A stretch of DNA of 42,024 nucleotides from Bdellovibrionaceae bacterium UBA2351 (GCA_002344565.1 DDTZ01000084.1:14319-56342); one strand, 5' to 3'. Shown: positions 24,387-33,757, counted from the first letter of the stretch. Notes: generated by a model not told the origin, from the letters alone. Program-made: numbers and translations.

Positions 24387-24650
24387 TTACTTTTTAATCA
24401 AATGCCAACCGAACGACGTTCGCGTTGGCTTTGATACCTGGCCCGGCTTAAGTAAATCAAAGGCGTCCATAAAGTCAGAATCTAAACGTCTAGAATCCAC
24501 TTCCCCTAAAAAACCGCCATTCTGACTGCTACTGCATATAGAAAATTTCTTAGCTAACTCTTCAAAAGACTTTCCCGTTTCTAACATCCTCTGGATGTCT
24601 TTAGCTTCGTATTCATGCTTTACTAGAATGTGGTAGGGCTTTACCTTCAT
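24387..24650 (-). CDS. Stand-alone parvulin-type peptidyl-prolyl isomerase
   Basis: 87 residues, close to the 90-odd of E. coli PpiC. Parvulin motifs are in order: YHILVKHEYEA, SFEELAKKFSICSSSQNGGFLGEV and a closing SFGWHLIKK, with the active-site His residues (HILV, WHLI) and a Cys at the usual position. There is no signal peptide, so it acts in the cytoplasm and catalyses cis-trans turning of prolyl bonds. Its start is preceded by TACCAACGGTATG-like sequence without a strong ribosome site. It is a single gene convergent with DUF4097. Confidence 0.92.
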   Translation of the reverse strand: MKVKPYHILVKHEYEAKDIQRMLETGKSFEELAKKFSICSSSQNGGFLGEVDSRRLDSDFMDAFDLLKPGQVSKPTRTSFGWHLIKK

Positions 24651-24846
24651 ACCGACTAGTATCCCATTAACGTTAAAAACCTGTCTATCTGTTTTTCCTG
24701 GACGACTCGTATCAGATTGAGAACCCGCTTCAAATTTCTAGTTAGACTATCGATTGTATATTAACCTAAACCAGGTCCAGGCGAATAAACTTCCCGCCTA
24801 GACTCGTCTTTGCTAACTACTTAAAAAACCATATAATAAAACATAT

Positions 24847-25227
24847 ATGAAACTACTAATTTTATTTCTACTTTTGAGCATTAATGGGTTAGGCAAAACA
24901 GAAACAAAGAAGAATCCATACGCAATTCCCGGCATGACTGCCAACAAAGATGAACTATTAAAATTTTTGAGAGAAGAGTCTCCGAAACAGTTCTGCGATG
25001 AAAAGGGATACTTTATAAAATGCTTCGACATCGTAGAGTCGCAATGCCCAGAGGAAACTCAAACCAGTTTCGACGGTTGCAAGCAATCTGTGATTGTCCC
25101 TGAAAAATTTGATGTATTGGAAATCGAAGACTACTCGGCTAAATTAGGCGAATGTGTCGGAATCGATTTAGAAAAAAAATGGACAGAACGCAAACGAGGA
25201 TCAAGAGAATGCAAAAAAAGATTTTAA
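24847..25227 (+). CDS. Small secreted cysteine-rich protein of unknown function
   Basis: 126 residues with a signal peptide (MKLLILFLLLSINGLG). Six cysteines (QFCDE, IKCFD, SQCPE, DGCKQ, GECVG, RECKK) suggest three disulfides. The C-terminus is very basic (KKWTERKRGSRECKKRF). No family recognised. Its last 19 bases overlap the start of the large coiled-coil protein gene, so the two are translated together and probably work together outside the cytoplasm. No clear ribosome site is visible before its ATG, so weak expression is likely. Confidence 0.65.
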   Translation: MKLLILFLLLSINGLGKTETKKNPYAIPGMTANKDELLKFLREESPKQFCDEKGYFIKCFDIVESQCPEETQTSFDGCKQSVIVPEKFDVLEIEDYSAKLGECVGIDLEKKWTERKRGSRECKKRF

Positions 25228-27194
25228 GAATCGCTTATATATCCGCTTTATTCATAGCTCAACCGAGCCTCGCTGCCTATGAAACTCAGTGCGGAAAGGA
25301 CCCCGCGACAGCACAAAAAAAAATGACTCATATCCTTAGATCACTCGCCTGCTCACAAGCTAAATCCATTGGGGATTGCGAAAAAGCGGCTGGCTTAGCA
25401 CCGGCAGCTGTAGCCGTAGCCGGAACCGCTGGTGCCACAGCCATGGTAAAAGCCGCTCAAAAATTTCGTCCATCAAATATTGCGGGTTGTAAATTTGGTT
25501 ACGCTCCCTATACTCCGCAAATTCCCTTTTTAAACTTGTTCCGAAGTGAACCGGCACATGCTAACTTGAAAAGTTGCCAATTGATGCAAGTTGAAACCAA
25601 TTTAACGTCTAGCACTCGACAAGCATTGATGGAAGCTGATGGCCAGATCGCACGCCAGACAGCCGAAATTGCCAAGCAAACAAAGACAATTGAAGCCTTG
25701 TCCGAAGCTACATCTAACGCAGAGAAAGCCGCACGCGAACTGAAGGCGGCGGAAGCGGCCTACTATGCCACCGACATACAGATGAAAGATCTTGCCGACT
25801 CCATCGAAAAGGCACGTATTGATATCAAGAACAATACTGCGGCGATGGAAGCAATGGATCCGAACTCTTCTAAATATAAATATATGAAACAAGAAACAGA
25901 CGCATTACGCGCCAAACGCGCAGATCTAATGCAAAAACTTTCGGCGAGAAAAACAGTTGTTGGTATGCCGGAAACCCATCGCGCGCGATTGCAAGCCGCT
26001 TCGCAAGCCAAAGCTCAAGCCGAATCAGCACTCAAAACTGCTGAAAAATCTATGGGAACATTATCGAGTCAAGAAAACTTACTTCAAAATCAAAAAAACA
26101 GGCTAGCCGATTTAACTAAAGCAAAAGAAGGTTATACAAAGGCGCTAAAGCCAGGCGCACGTACACTAGGATCACCAACGGCCACCGCAAATGCGGTTGA
26201 GGCAGTTAAGGCTGTTGGCGCTATTTCTGAAGATCATGCAAAGAACTTACGACATTTAGACTTCCTATTAGATACTGCCGAACGCCAAGGTATATTAAAC
26301 GCTCAAAGGATGGCAACCTCGACCGCGGCCCGGGAATCTGCGCGCGCAGCAATGGCCGCATTAGGCAAGAAAGCAGTCGGAAGAGTCGGCCTTAAGGTGA
26401 TAGGTGGCGTTGTACTCGCTGCAACTGGCCCAATCGCCATGGCGGCCGAAGTGGGTATTGAACTTGGACTTCTGGGCGCCGAACCGACGGATGCGCATTG
26501 CCTTGATGACAGTATGGACAGATATGAAATGAGACATTTAACGTCATTTACACAAAAAAATAAATGTAAGGCGACTCCGGTTATCACCAATGTCGCAGAA
26601 TTTAGAAAGATACTCGATCTACCTGCCGACGAACAGCTTCGTTATTTTAACAACGATGTCTTTTGTAAGTGGCTAGACAACGTTTACAATGTCCACGCTC
26701 CGAAAATGAATGTAACGTGCCAAGCAAACGGCGCACGATACGAGGCTCCTGGTGGCAAATTTGTGCAAATTAAAACGGATGAAAATGGTGCTCTCAAACA
26801 ATATGATTCCTATGGATCAGGAACGGAAAACGAGGACTTTATGCACTCGATCTATTTCGCAAAGAACGGTAGCCCAGAATATTTAGGAATTTTTACCACT
26901 CACCGCCAATATTTAATGGAAAAATCCTTTGATGCGAACGCATTTAAAAATAACTTCCAACAAAAGTATAATTTTAACAAACCATCTCAGGGAGCTGTGG
27001 GACTTCAGTACGAAGACATGAAACTCAGCTTCGCAAATCAAATGCTGGCAATTGCAGAGATAAAATCATGCTGCAATCCGCAGTCTCCATCCGTCGAAGA
27101 TGCGACCTGCTATAGTCGGTACGGAATTAAAGCTGGAACTGGCTCTTCATCTTCGTCCGAAACGGCCACTGGAACTGGATCGCAAAATAAATAA
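25209..27194 (+). CDS. Large secreted coiled-coil protein with two hydrophobic Ala/Gly segments
   Basis: 661 residues from the ATG at 25209, which opens a signal peptide (ILRIAYISALFIAQPSLAA) and has a GAGGA site upstream. Layout: a cysteine-containing head (1-115) with an Ala/Gly-rich stretch (LAPAAVAVAGTAGATAMV, about 58-77); a long coiled coil (about 125-325) made of Ala, Gln, Lys, Glu heptads; a second hydrophobic segment (VIGGVVLAATGPIAMAA, about 400-425); then a globular cysteine-rich C-terminal domain and a Ser/Thr/Gly tail. The overall plan resembles secreted pore-forming or adhesin proteins, but no family is recognised. It overlaps the small cysteine-rich gene by 19 bases. The stop abuts the stop of the next gene with no gap. 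Confidence 0.72.
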   Translation: MQKKILRIAYISALFIAQPSLAAYETQCGKDPATAQKKMTHILRSLACSQAKSIGDCEKAAGLAPAAVAVAGTAGATAMVKAAQKFRPSNIAGCKFGYAPYTPQIPFLNLFRSEPAHANLKSCQLMQVETNLTSSTRQALMEADGQIARQTAEIAKQTKTIEALSEATSNAEKAARELKAAEAAYYATDIQMKDLADSIEKARIDIKNNTAAMEAMDPNSSKYKYMKQETDALRAKRADLMQKLSARKTVVGMPETHRARLQAASQAKAQAESALKTAEKSMGTLSSQENLLQNQKNRLADLTKAKEGYTKALKPGARTLGSPTATANAVEAVKAVGAISEDHAKNLRHLDFLLDTAERQGILNAQRMATSTAARESARAAMAALGKKAVGRVGLKVIGGVVLAATGPIAMAAEVGIELGLLGAEPTDAHCLDDSMDRYEMRHLTSFTQKNKCKATPVITNVAEFRKILDLPADEQLRYFNNDVFCKWLDNVYNVHAPKMNVTCQANGARYEAPGGKFVQIKTDENGALKQYDSYGSGTENEDFMHSIYFAKNGSPEYLGIFTTHRQYLMEKSFDANAFKNNFQQKYNFNKPSQGAVGLQYEDMKLSFANQMLAIAEIKSCCNPQSPSVEDATCYSRYGIKAGTGSSSSSETATGTGSQNK

Positions 27195-28121
27195 TTACGT
27201 TTTTTCTTCTAGCCGACGCTTTACCAAATACATTTTTTTGTAAAGCGATCGGTACCGTTTACTTTTTCCAAAACAGGAAAATAGAAATCGTTTAACCCAA
27301 TCAGCGCGTATTAAATAGAACATTAGGAACGCTATCGCCAGCGTTCGGCAAACAAACCAAACGATATCCATTATCGGAGTGCTTTTAAAAAAGTGAAACA
27401 GCACCATAAAAACCAAACTCAAAAAGAAAAACGGATTTGTCAGATCTTTAACAGCATGGAGCACGCTGGATGAGGTTGTAACCTCGTTTTGTTTTTGAAA
27501 CATTTTTGCACGCCAGTCTAACAATTTTTTTTCATCTAGTGACCACTCATCAGTGCCCGATTCTGTTTTAAGAACCAAATAGCCTAACAATCCTTCTGCA
27601 AGAAGGATTTTAAAAATCCAATACGCAATAAAAACTGCATATATGTTTACAGATGTGTAATAACTCATTTCTTTTTGAAAAAATTCAATCATCCGGAAAA
27701 AGTCGAATCCATAAACGAGCGTATAGCCAATGGCAATTTGTATGATACTCCAGCTTACCAATAAAGCAGAACCCACCATCATTCCCAGAATAGATCCGCC
27801 CAGCAGAACAGTGCCAAACCACAGTAAAAACCCCTGTATAAAAATCGCAATCATCGGTGTAATTTTTTTCCCAAGGGGCGATAACGTCTTTAGAAGGGAT
27901 ACAAGCACTGACGTGTTAAAGACTTGAATCGGCGGCGCATTTTTTCGAATCATCATCGCAAGGCAAATATACAATTGATAGTAGGATAAAAGTGTTCCTG
28001 TAAAAGGAATTTTAAATCCATGCCCAACACTGCCAAAGACAATTTCGACAAGTGCCAGATGCGATGCTGATTTAATTTCTAAGTCCTTAGGAAGGATGTT
28101 TTGACTGCTACCTTGATTCAT
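27195..28121 (-). CDS. Multi-pass membrane protein of unknown function
   Basis: 308 residues with about six membrane segments: SYYQLYICLAMMI, MIAIFIQGFLLWFGTVLLGG, MMVGSALLVSWSIIQIAIGYTLVYG, NIYAVFIAYWIFKILLAEGLLGYLV, FFFLSLVFMVLFHFF and TLAIAFLMFYLI. The N-terminal GHGFKIPFTGTLLSYYQ looks like a re-entrant or substrate loop seen in small transporters, but I cannot assign a family. The C-terminus is basic and cytoplasmic (KRYRSLYKKMYLVKRRLEEK). No conserved charged residues in the membrane parts suggest a proton pump. It converges directly on the coiled-coil gene and diverges from the MOSC gene. Confidence 0.7.
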   Translation of the reverse strand: MNQGSSQNILPKDLEIKSASHLALVEIVFGSVGHGFKIPFTGTLLSYYQLYICLAMMIRKNAPPIQVFNTSVLVSLLKTLSPLGKKITPMIAIFIQGFLLWFGTVLLGGSILGMMVGSALLVSWSIIQIAIGYTLVYGFDFFRMIEFFQKEMSYYTSVNIYAVFIAYWIFKILLAEGLLGYLVLKTESGTDEWSLDEKKLLDWRAKMFQKQNEVTTSSSVLHAVKDLTNPFFFLSLVFMVLFHFFKSTPIMDIVWFVCRTLAIAFLMFYLIRADWVKRFLFSCFGKSKRYRSLYKKMYLVKRRLEEKT

Positions 28122-28173
28122 AGTTCACTTTGAGATAACAATTTATAGAACTCGGTCCGAATGGGAGTCAATT

Positions 28174-28827
28174 ATGAAAATTCTTTCCGTAAATGTTGGA
28201 AAACCTAAAGTCCATCACCTAAATGGCATTGCCATGGAAACATCGATGGCCAAAGACTCCCAAAACCAAATTCATGTTAACAAAAACAATATCGAAGGCG
28301 ACGAGTTCAAAAGCCCTAACATTCATGGGACTATAGACGCGGTTGTATACGCAATGGATAGTCAGCGTTATTCGTTTTGGAGTCAACTCTGTGGTAGGAA
28401 ATTACCACTAGGAACCTTGGGTGAAAACCTCAGCGTCGACAAACTGAATGAAGGTGAATTTTTCTTAGGTGATGAATTTCAATGTGGCGGAGTCGTAATT
28501 AAAGTCACTGGCGTTCGCTACCCGTGCAATCGATTAAACTTTGTTACAGGTCACTCAAGAATGCGCGATGAGTTTTTAAACCAAGACTCGCCTGGAGTGT
28601 ACTTTGAAGTGATCCACCCTGGAACGATAAAGCCGCAAGACGACCTAGTTTTAAAAAAGCGCTATCAAAATGAAATTTCAATTCTAGATCTTTATCAAAC
28701 TCTACGCGCGGCTGAACAGCATACAGCGTCTAACAGCCAAATTGATAAATTATTAAACTCGCCATTCTTACTTCAAAAATACAAAGACAGACTTTACCGT
28801 TTCACTGGGCAAACAAAACCCAATTAA
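28174..28827 (+). CDS. MOSC domain protein (YiiM-like)
   Basis: 217 residues. The MOSC fold, named after molybdenum cofactor sulfurase C-terminus, appears as LSVNVGKPK at the start, YSFWSQL, LGTLGENLSV, EFFLGDEFQCGGVVIKVTG and the conserved Cys in VRYPCNRL, near residue 127. YiiM-type proteins reduce N-hydroxylated compounds with a molybdenum cofactor. The MOSC pattern plus a C-terminal helical extension (LYQTLRAAEQH) fits this group. The stop codon overlaps the stop of the convergent symporter gene by 4 bases inside a hairpin. Confidence 0.88.
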   Translation: MKILSVNVGKPKVHHLNGIAMETSMAKDSQNQIHVNKNNIEGDEFKSPNIHGTIDAVVYAMDSQRYSFWSQLCGRKLPLGTLGENLSVDKLNEGEFFLGDEFQCGGVVIKVTGVRYPCNRLNFVTGHSRMRDEFLNQDSPGVYFEVIHPGTIKPQDDLVLKKRYQNEISILDLYQTLRAAEQHTASNSQIDKLLNSPFLLQKYKDRLYRFTGQTKPN

Positions 28828-28837
28828 CCTGGGTTTT
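28815..28837. terminator. Bidirectional terminator hairpin inside overlapping 3' ends
   Basis: AAAACCCA (28815-28822) pairs with TGGGTTTT (28830-28837) around a 7-base loop. The loop contains both stop codons of the MOSC and symporter genes. The stem ends in T-runs on both strands. Confidence 0.55.
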
Positions 28838-30074
28838 GAAACTCATTCGAAAGCGGCTCTTTTTCCCAACGACTAACGACAACAGTTGCCACCGCATTTC
28901 CTAGCAGATTTACGGTTGTTCTAGCCATATCCATAAATTCGTCTACCCCTAATATCAACGGAATAGCCTCTAATGGCAGACCAAATGTAACTAAAGTTCC
29001 CGACAACACCACTAACGAGGCTCTTGGTACGGCAGCCACCCCTTTTGTTGTTAACATCAACAATAACATCATCGACAATTGTGTACCGAGAGGCAAATCG
29101 ATATTGGCCGCTTGAGCTACAAATACGGAGGTCATGGCTAAATACAGTGTCGAACCATCCAAGTTAAAGCTGTATCCTAATGGTAATACAAAACTAGAAA
29201 TGCGATCAGGTACCCCCATTTTTGAGAGTGATTTTAATGTATCAGGATAGGCCGACTCACTCGATGTGGTAGCAAATGCTAATGCCAAATTAGGACGAAT
29301 CTCGCGAAAGAAAGGGCCCAGTTTAATTCGACTCCACTTAAGCGCCGGAATTAGTGTCGCTAAAACAAAAACAATTAGAGCAAAATACAGAACACCCACA
29401 AGTTTTGACATTGGAATTAAAATACTTAAACCATGCTCTCCAATTGCGGCTGCCATTGCGGCACCGACACCCAATGGCGCCATTTTCATGATGATATCTG
29501 TAAATTTAAACATGACTTGATTCAGGCTTTCACAAAAAGCTAAAACCGGCTTACCCTTATCGCCCGCCATTAACGTCGCCGAACCAAAAATAATCGAGAA
29601 AATAACGATCTGTAAAACATCGCCTTTCGCTACCGCTTCGACAATATTATTAGGCAGAAGGTGTTCGATGAAAACGGCAAAACTCATTTCAGCCTTAGGC
29701 AATGCCGTTGCCACTGTGCCATCTGCGACCTTCATCAAATTGATGCCTTTGCCTGGTTCAAAAAAGTTAACGAAAAACAATCCGATAAACAAAGCGATCG
29801 TTGTCGCGATCTCGAACCAAATAATCGACTTGATTCCAATCTTACCCAGACTTTTCATATTGCTGGCAGACCCAATACCAACAACAATTGACGAAAAAAT
29901 CAGAGGAGCGATAATACATTTAATCCCGTGAAGAAACACGGTACGAATCGGTTTTAATTCTTTCGAAAACTCTGGGAAATATACGCCTAACAGAAAGCCT
30001 ATAACCAAAAACAAGAAAATCCAAAAGGTAAGATTATTAAACTTAAATACCGACGTCAGCGGTTTAGCGCGCAT
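28824..30074 (-). CDS. Dicarboxylate/amino acid:cation symporter (DAACS family)
   Basis: 416 residues, normal for the GltP/DctA family. About eight membrane helices are visible, with the family signatures ATTSSESAYPDTLKSL (serine-rich motif), PLGYSFNLDGSTLYLAMTSVFVAQ, TTKGVAAVPRASLVV and GVDEFMDMARTTVNLLGNA with the cation-binding NxxG region. It imports C4-dicarboxylates or acidic amino acids using sodium or protons. Strong ribosome site (GAGGGGGA). The C-terminal codons are part of a terminator hairpin shared with the MOSC gene. Confidence 0.95.
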   Translation of the reverse strand: MRAKPLTSVFKFNNLTFWIFLFLVIGFLLGVYFPEFSKELKPIRTVFLHGIKCIIAPLIFSSIVVGIGSASNMKSLGKIGIKSIIWFEIATTIALFIGLFFVNFFEPGKGINLMKVADGTVATALPKAEMSFAVFIEHLLPNNIVEAVAKGDVLQIVIFSIIFGSATLMAGDKGKPVLAFCESLNQVMFKFTDIIMKMAPLGVGAAMAAAIGEHGLSILIPMSKLVGVLYFALIVFVLATLIPALKWSRIKLGPFFREIRPNLALAFATTSSESAYPDTLKSLSKMGVPDRISSFVLPLGYSFNLDGSTLYLAMTSVFVAQAANIDLPLGTQLSMMLLLMLTTKGVAAVPRASLVVLSGTLVTFGLPLEAIPLILGVDEFMDMARTTVNLLGNAVATVVVSRWEKEPLSNEFQNPG

Positions 30075-30163
30075 GATTCCCCCTCGAAATAGCTGAAGCT
30101 GAGGGTCTACCTTAGATGCGCCAGCAAAGCCAGCGCTTATTTCAATTTAATGTTTATTTACGG

Positions 30164-32197
30164 CTATTTAGCCACTTTTACGTTGTAGAATTTTTGACAG
30201 CTTAACTTCTGCTGGATGTTCTGGCGGAATTTTAGAACCTCGAGAGCCAAGGCCCGATCTTCCGCCGAGACAAACTTGTTTCGTTTTTGAACTTCAACAT
30301 GAATCGCTTTTTCCGGGCCAGACCATTTATCCCATAGGTACTTCATTGCTCCACGAAAAGCCTTTGTTACCGAGCGACTCATCGACAGTAAAATTTGCTC
30401 CTGATTCGATTCACCGGCATTACTAAAGTTTATACTGGAGCCCGCGTTCGATAAATTAATTTCTTCTGCCACCATACCTTTATAGTGAAGTTTTACCTGA
30501 TTTGCTAACAACTTCCCGTCCCACTCAAAATGCTTTTCTTTAAACCAATCAGGACTAATACGAATTTCGCTACGCCATTGAGCCCATTCTTCCGGAGTCA
30601 TTAAATCGCGAATCTCTTTAACAATCGGGTCTTCCAAATTCTCAACAAAGTATTTCACTTTTTTAGACGTTTTATCTGGTGGTTCAAACTTTTCCGGGTC
30701 TTCAATTTTCTCTCCTCCTGAAACTTTAAAAGGATCAGCAGGATCGAATTCTACTAATTGATAACCGGATAATTTCAATGGAATACTAAAGCCACGCATT
30801 GCAAACTGGGCATCACCAATAATTGGAAATAGATTCTTTAACGATTTCCCAGCAGCACGGCGTCGCTTTATCTCACGAACAACCGCGTCTTTAGCATCTA
30901 AACCAAGTTCATACGACGACATCGAGAAAACGGCACCTGCCAATGGCCCTTTTGCAACCTTGAAAAACATCGAGTAAATGTCACGATTGATATCACCCAT
31001 TCCGCCATTGGGTGAAAATACTAAGACTACCTTTTCGTTGTCTTTCGGATTCGCTTGAGGCTTGCCTTCCAACATGTAGGCGCCTCCGATTGGAAAGCCT
31101 GCTTGCCCACGCAATCTATAAATAACATTCTTTTTAATTTCCGACGCCACAATCGTTGCTGCATATTTTCCATCAACCAATACCATATGATTCGGGTTAG
31201 GTTTAGATTCTGGCGGACGATCTTTTTGCGGAATCGCTTTCAAGTCACCCTCCGGCCCATTACACGACTGAGTCGCATTGCCTGAATTAAACATCGCAAA
31301 CGATTTTCCTCGTTTCTTAATACCTGCCAATAATTTTTGATGATTTAATCCGACCGAGTCGACAAGTTCAACAAACACTCCGGCATCAATCATTTTCTTA
31401 ACAACGATTCGCGCGGCCTCTTTTTCCGTAAATACGCCTTTGTCGACACCACCAATAATTTCAACTCCGCGTTCATGAGCAGCAATAATAGCATCTGCTA
31501 ATTCAATCATATCAAAGTCGTAAAAATTAAAAAATAGCCGATCGCCTTTGCTCATACTGTTGACAAGATCAACCATTACTTTTCGCTGATCTGAAGGCGG
31601 AATGATCTTTGACTCTTCATCATCTGGATCTTCATAGCGGGGATGATTAGCTAAAAATGTTTCTTTAGTGAATGTATAACCGACTTTATCATCCTTTATG
31701 AGTAACGGCTGAGCGATTGAAACATTAGATTCTAACTTTTTTGTTAGCTCCTTATTTTCCAATACTTTATTTAGAATCCCAGTAAACAAGGCTTCGTCTA
31801 AAGCTTTTTCGAAATGCGGTTTTGGACGAGTCGCTATACTTCCCATACGCGGCGGCTTCGTGCTGTTGGGATTCGGGCCTAAATACTTTTCAACTTCTTT
31901 CCAGTTATCCTTCAACTGCGCTAAAATAAAAATAATCTTAGTTTGAGACAATAGGGGCGGGTTCGGATTACTCTTTGTTTTGAAGGCTTGATTGATAAAG
32001 GTGTACAAGGGTATGTCCTTCATCACTCGCAACGATAAATCCAAAAGATACTCAAGCTCTGCAGGATTCGTAGTAATATCCATGTTTGGCTTGAAAACCT
32101 GTTGGCGTTGCAGGGTCTCGTCAGCATGAGCCACAAATGCGAATGACAGCTGTATAATTATTAGACACATAAGCGTCTTAATTGCTTTTAAAGTCAT
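30164..32197 (-). CDS. Secreted phospholipase D-fold protein
   Basis: 677 residues from the ATG at 32197 (AAGG about 9 bases upstream); another ATG lies five codons earlier but has no ribosome site. The signal peptide ends FAFVAHADE. Two PLD repeats are seen. The first has VGLNHQKLLAGI followed by FNSGNATQ: His and Lys are present but the Asp position is not conserved. The second has VKLHYKGMVAEE followed by GSSINFSNAGESNQE: His, Lys, and Glu in place of Asp. The fold is therefore clear but catalysis may differ from classical phospholipase D. Substrate unknown; an exported PLD in a predator could act on prey membranes, which is inference. Confidence 0.82.
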   Translation of the reverse strand: MTLKAIKTLMCLIIIQLSFAFVAHADETLQRQQVFKPNMDITTNPAELEYLLDLSLRVMKDIPLYTFINQAFKTKSNPNPPLLSQTKIIFILAQLKDNWKEVEKYLGPNPNSTKPPRMGSIATRPKPHFEKALDEALFTGILNKVLENKELTKKLESNVSIAQPLLIKDDKVGYTFTKETFLANHPRYEDPDDEESKIIPPSDQRKVMVDLVNSMSKGDRLFFNFYDFDMIELADAIIAAHERGVEIIGGVDKGVFTEKEAARIVVKKMIDAGVFVELVDSVGLNHQKLLAGIKKRGKSFAMFNSGNATQSCNGPEGDLKAIPQKDRPPESKPNPNHMVLVDGKYAATIVASEIKKNVIYRLRGQAGFPIGGAYMLEGKPQANPKDNEKVVLVFSPNGGMGDINRDIYSMFFKVAKGPLAGAVFSMSSYELGLDAKDAVVREIKRRRAAGKSLKNLFPIIGDAQFAMRGFSIPLKLSGYQLVEFDPADPFKVSGGEKIEDPEKFEPPDKTSKKVKYFVENLEDPIVKEIRDLMTPEEWAQWRSEIRISPDWFKEKHFEWDGKLLANQVKLHYKGMVAEEINLSNAGSSINFSNAGESNQEQILLSMSRSVTKAFRGAMKYLWDKWSGPEKAIHVEVQKRNKFVSAEDRALALEVLKFRQNIQQKLSCQKFYNVKVAK

Positions 32198-32367
32198 GGC
32201 TCTACCTTTCATTGCGTGCTAACTATTTAACAAAGCAATAGGTATGCCCCACGCTAACAAAATCCTAAACATCGAACAGGACATTTCTATATTGGCTTTG
32301 ACGGTTTCAGCCCTTGTCCCGAGTATTAAGTGTTGTCTTAGACGATTTATAAAGCAAAAATCAAAAT

Positions 32368-33066
32368 ATGAACTTTTTTGATGTCATCAATAACCGTCGT
32401 AGCGTTCGCCGTTTTACTGACACCACAGTACCCGACGAAGTCGTCCAGAAAGCACTGGATGCTGCAACTAAAGCACCGAATTCGTCAAACCTACAGCCTT
32501 GGGAATTTTACTGGTGTAAATCGCCTGAAAAAAAAGTGCAACTTGCCGAAGCCTGTCTTTTTCAAGGAACGGCGCGGACGGCAAATCACCTAATTGTGGC
32601 TGTTTCACGAATTGATACGTGGGAACGAAATCGTGATCTAATTATGCAAAAGATGCAGGCTACCGAGCCACTCTCGAAAGATCTGCATAACTATTATTAC
32701 AAAATTATTCCCTCACTCTATCGCCAAGATCCTTTTGGAATATTCGCTCTTGGGCGTTTTCTGATTTTCAACATCATGGGATTATTCAAGCCGATTGTAC
32801 GAAGACCTATCTCAAAAAAGGATCTTTTCGAGGTCGTTACGAAAACGACAGCATTAGCCTGCCAAAACTTCATGTTAGCCATTACGGCTCAGGGTTATGG
32901 AAGTTGTCCAATGGAAGGATTTGACGAAAAGCGCATCAAAAAGATTTTGAAATTAAATTCAAACGCACAAGTCGTGATGGTCATCGGTGTGGGTGCGCCC
33001 GCACCGGGAGGAATTTTTGGTCCACAATTTAGAGTGGATCCAAATTTAGTTATTCATCAGTTATAA
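32368..33066 (+). CDS. Nitroreductase family protein (FMN-dependent)
   Basis: 232 residues. The nitroreductase start NRRSVRRFTDTTVPDEVV is clear, followed by ATKAPNSSNLQPWEFYW, which binds FMN phosphate through Arg and Ser/Asn residues. The C-terminal GYGSCPMEGFDEKRIKKIL and VVMVIGVGAP are also typical. It reduces nitro compounds or quinones with NAD(P)H in the cytoplasm. No clear ribosome site; an AT-rich upstream region gives no obvious promoter. Its stop is 3 bases from the stop of the convergent carbonic anhydrase. Confidence 0.93.
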   Translation: MNFFDVINNRRSVRRFTDTTVPDEVVQKALDAATKAPNSSNLQPWEFYWCKSPEKKVQLAEACLFQGTARTANHLIVAVSRIDTWERNRDLIMQKMQATEPLSKDLHNYYYKIIPSLYRQDPFGIFALGRFLIFNIMGLFKPIVRRPISKKDLFEVVTKTTALACQNFMLAITAQGYGSCPMEGFDEKRIKKILKLNSNAQVVMVIGVGAPAPGGIFGPQFRVDPNLVIHQL

Positions 33067-33069
33067 ATA

Positions 33070-33747
33070 TTAAACTTCGATGTTTTTGAACGTGTCGATT
33101 TTTTCGTCGTATTCAAGCAATTGGCCTTGCTCTAAATCGAAGTAAATTCCCATCAATGCCAAGTCACGCTCTTTAATTGCTTGTTCAACAAACGGAAATG
33201 TTCTTAAATTTTGAAGCGACGTAATGATCGATTCAAGCTCGCCGTGACGACATAAATTTTCTTCAGATTCATTGCCGTACTTTTCAAATACGCGCTGCTT
33301 TGCGCTTTTCGCAACACTTACCCAGTTATCGACAAAACTATCGGAGCGAATTTCTTGGTTGTTGGTCATTAGAGCACGAATACCACCACACTGACGATGA
33401 CCAAGAACGATAACGTTTTCGACTTTTAAGTTCACAACTGCAAACTCAATCGCCGCACTTACCCCGTGAACCCCGCCTTTTTCAAATGGGGGTACAAGAT
33501 TCGCCACATTTCGAACGATGAACAACTCACCCGGAGAGGCCGACGTAATAATTGCCGGATCGACACGCGAATCACTGCAACCAATAATTAAAGTTTTAGG
33601 AGCCTGTCCGGCACTCGAAGACAAACGCTGATATAGGGGATGTTCATTCGCAAAATATTTCTCGCGAAACTTTCTAAATCCCGCCATCAACCGAAGAATT
33701 TCTTTTTTACCCATGCTCCAAGTACTTACCCCCAATCCCCATTTCAA
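33070..33747 (-). CDS. Beta-class carbonic anhydrase
   Basis: 225 residues from the first in-frame start. An ATG at 33714 would give 214 residues, and its GGAG site is very close to the ATG, so the exact start is uncertain. The zinc ligands are intact: IGCSDSRVDPA gives Cys and the Asp-Arg dyad, and VLGHRQCGGIRA gives His and Cys. The enzyme interconverts CO2 and bicarbonate. The start region lies only about 10 bases from the inverted repeat element at 33758, so the element may now carry or alter its promoter. Confidence 0.92.
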   Translation of the reverse strand: MKWGLGVSTWSMGKKEILRLMAGFRKFREKYFANEHPLYQRLSSSAGQAPKTLIIGCSDSRVDPAIITSASPGELFIVRNVANLVPPFEKGGVHGVSAAIEFAVVNLKVENVIVLGHRQCGGIRALMTNNQEIRSDSFVDNWVSVAKSAKQRVFEKYGNESEENLCRHGELESIITSLQNLRTFPFVEQAIKERDLALMGIYFDLEQGQLLEYDEKIDTFKNIEV

Positions 33748-33757
33748 GCAACGGGAA

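Noticed and set aside
19638..24779. Similar strings GGACCAGGTTTAGG (near 19637) and the inverse CCTAAACCAGGTCC (near 24766)
   Set aside because: The match is about 13 of 14 bases with no extension on either side and no paired inverted copy, so chance is likely.
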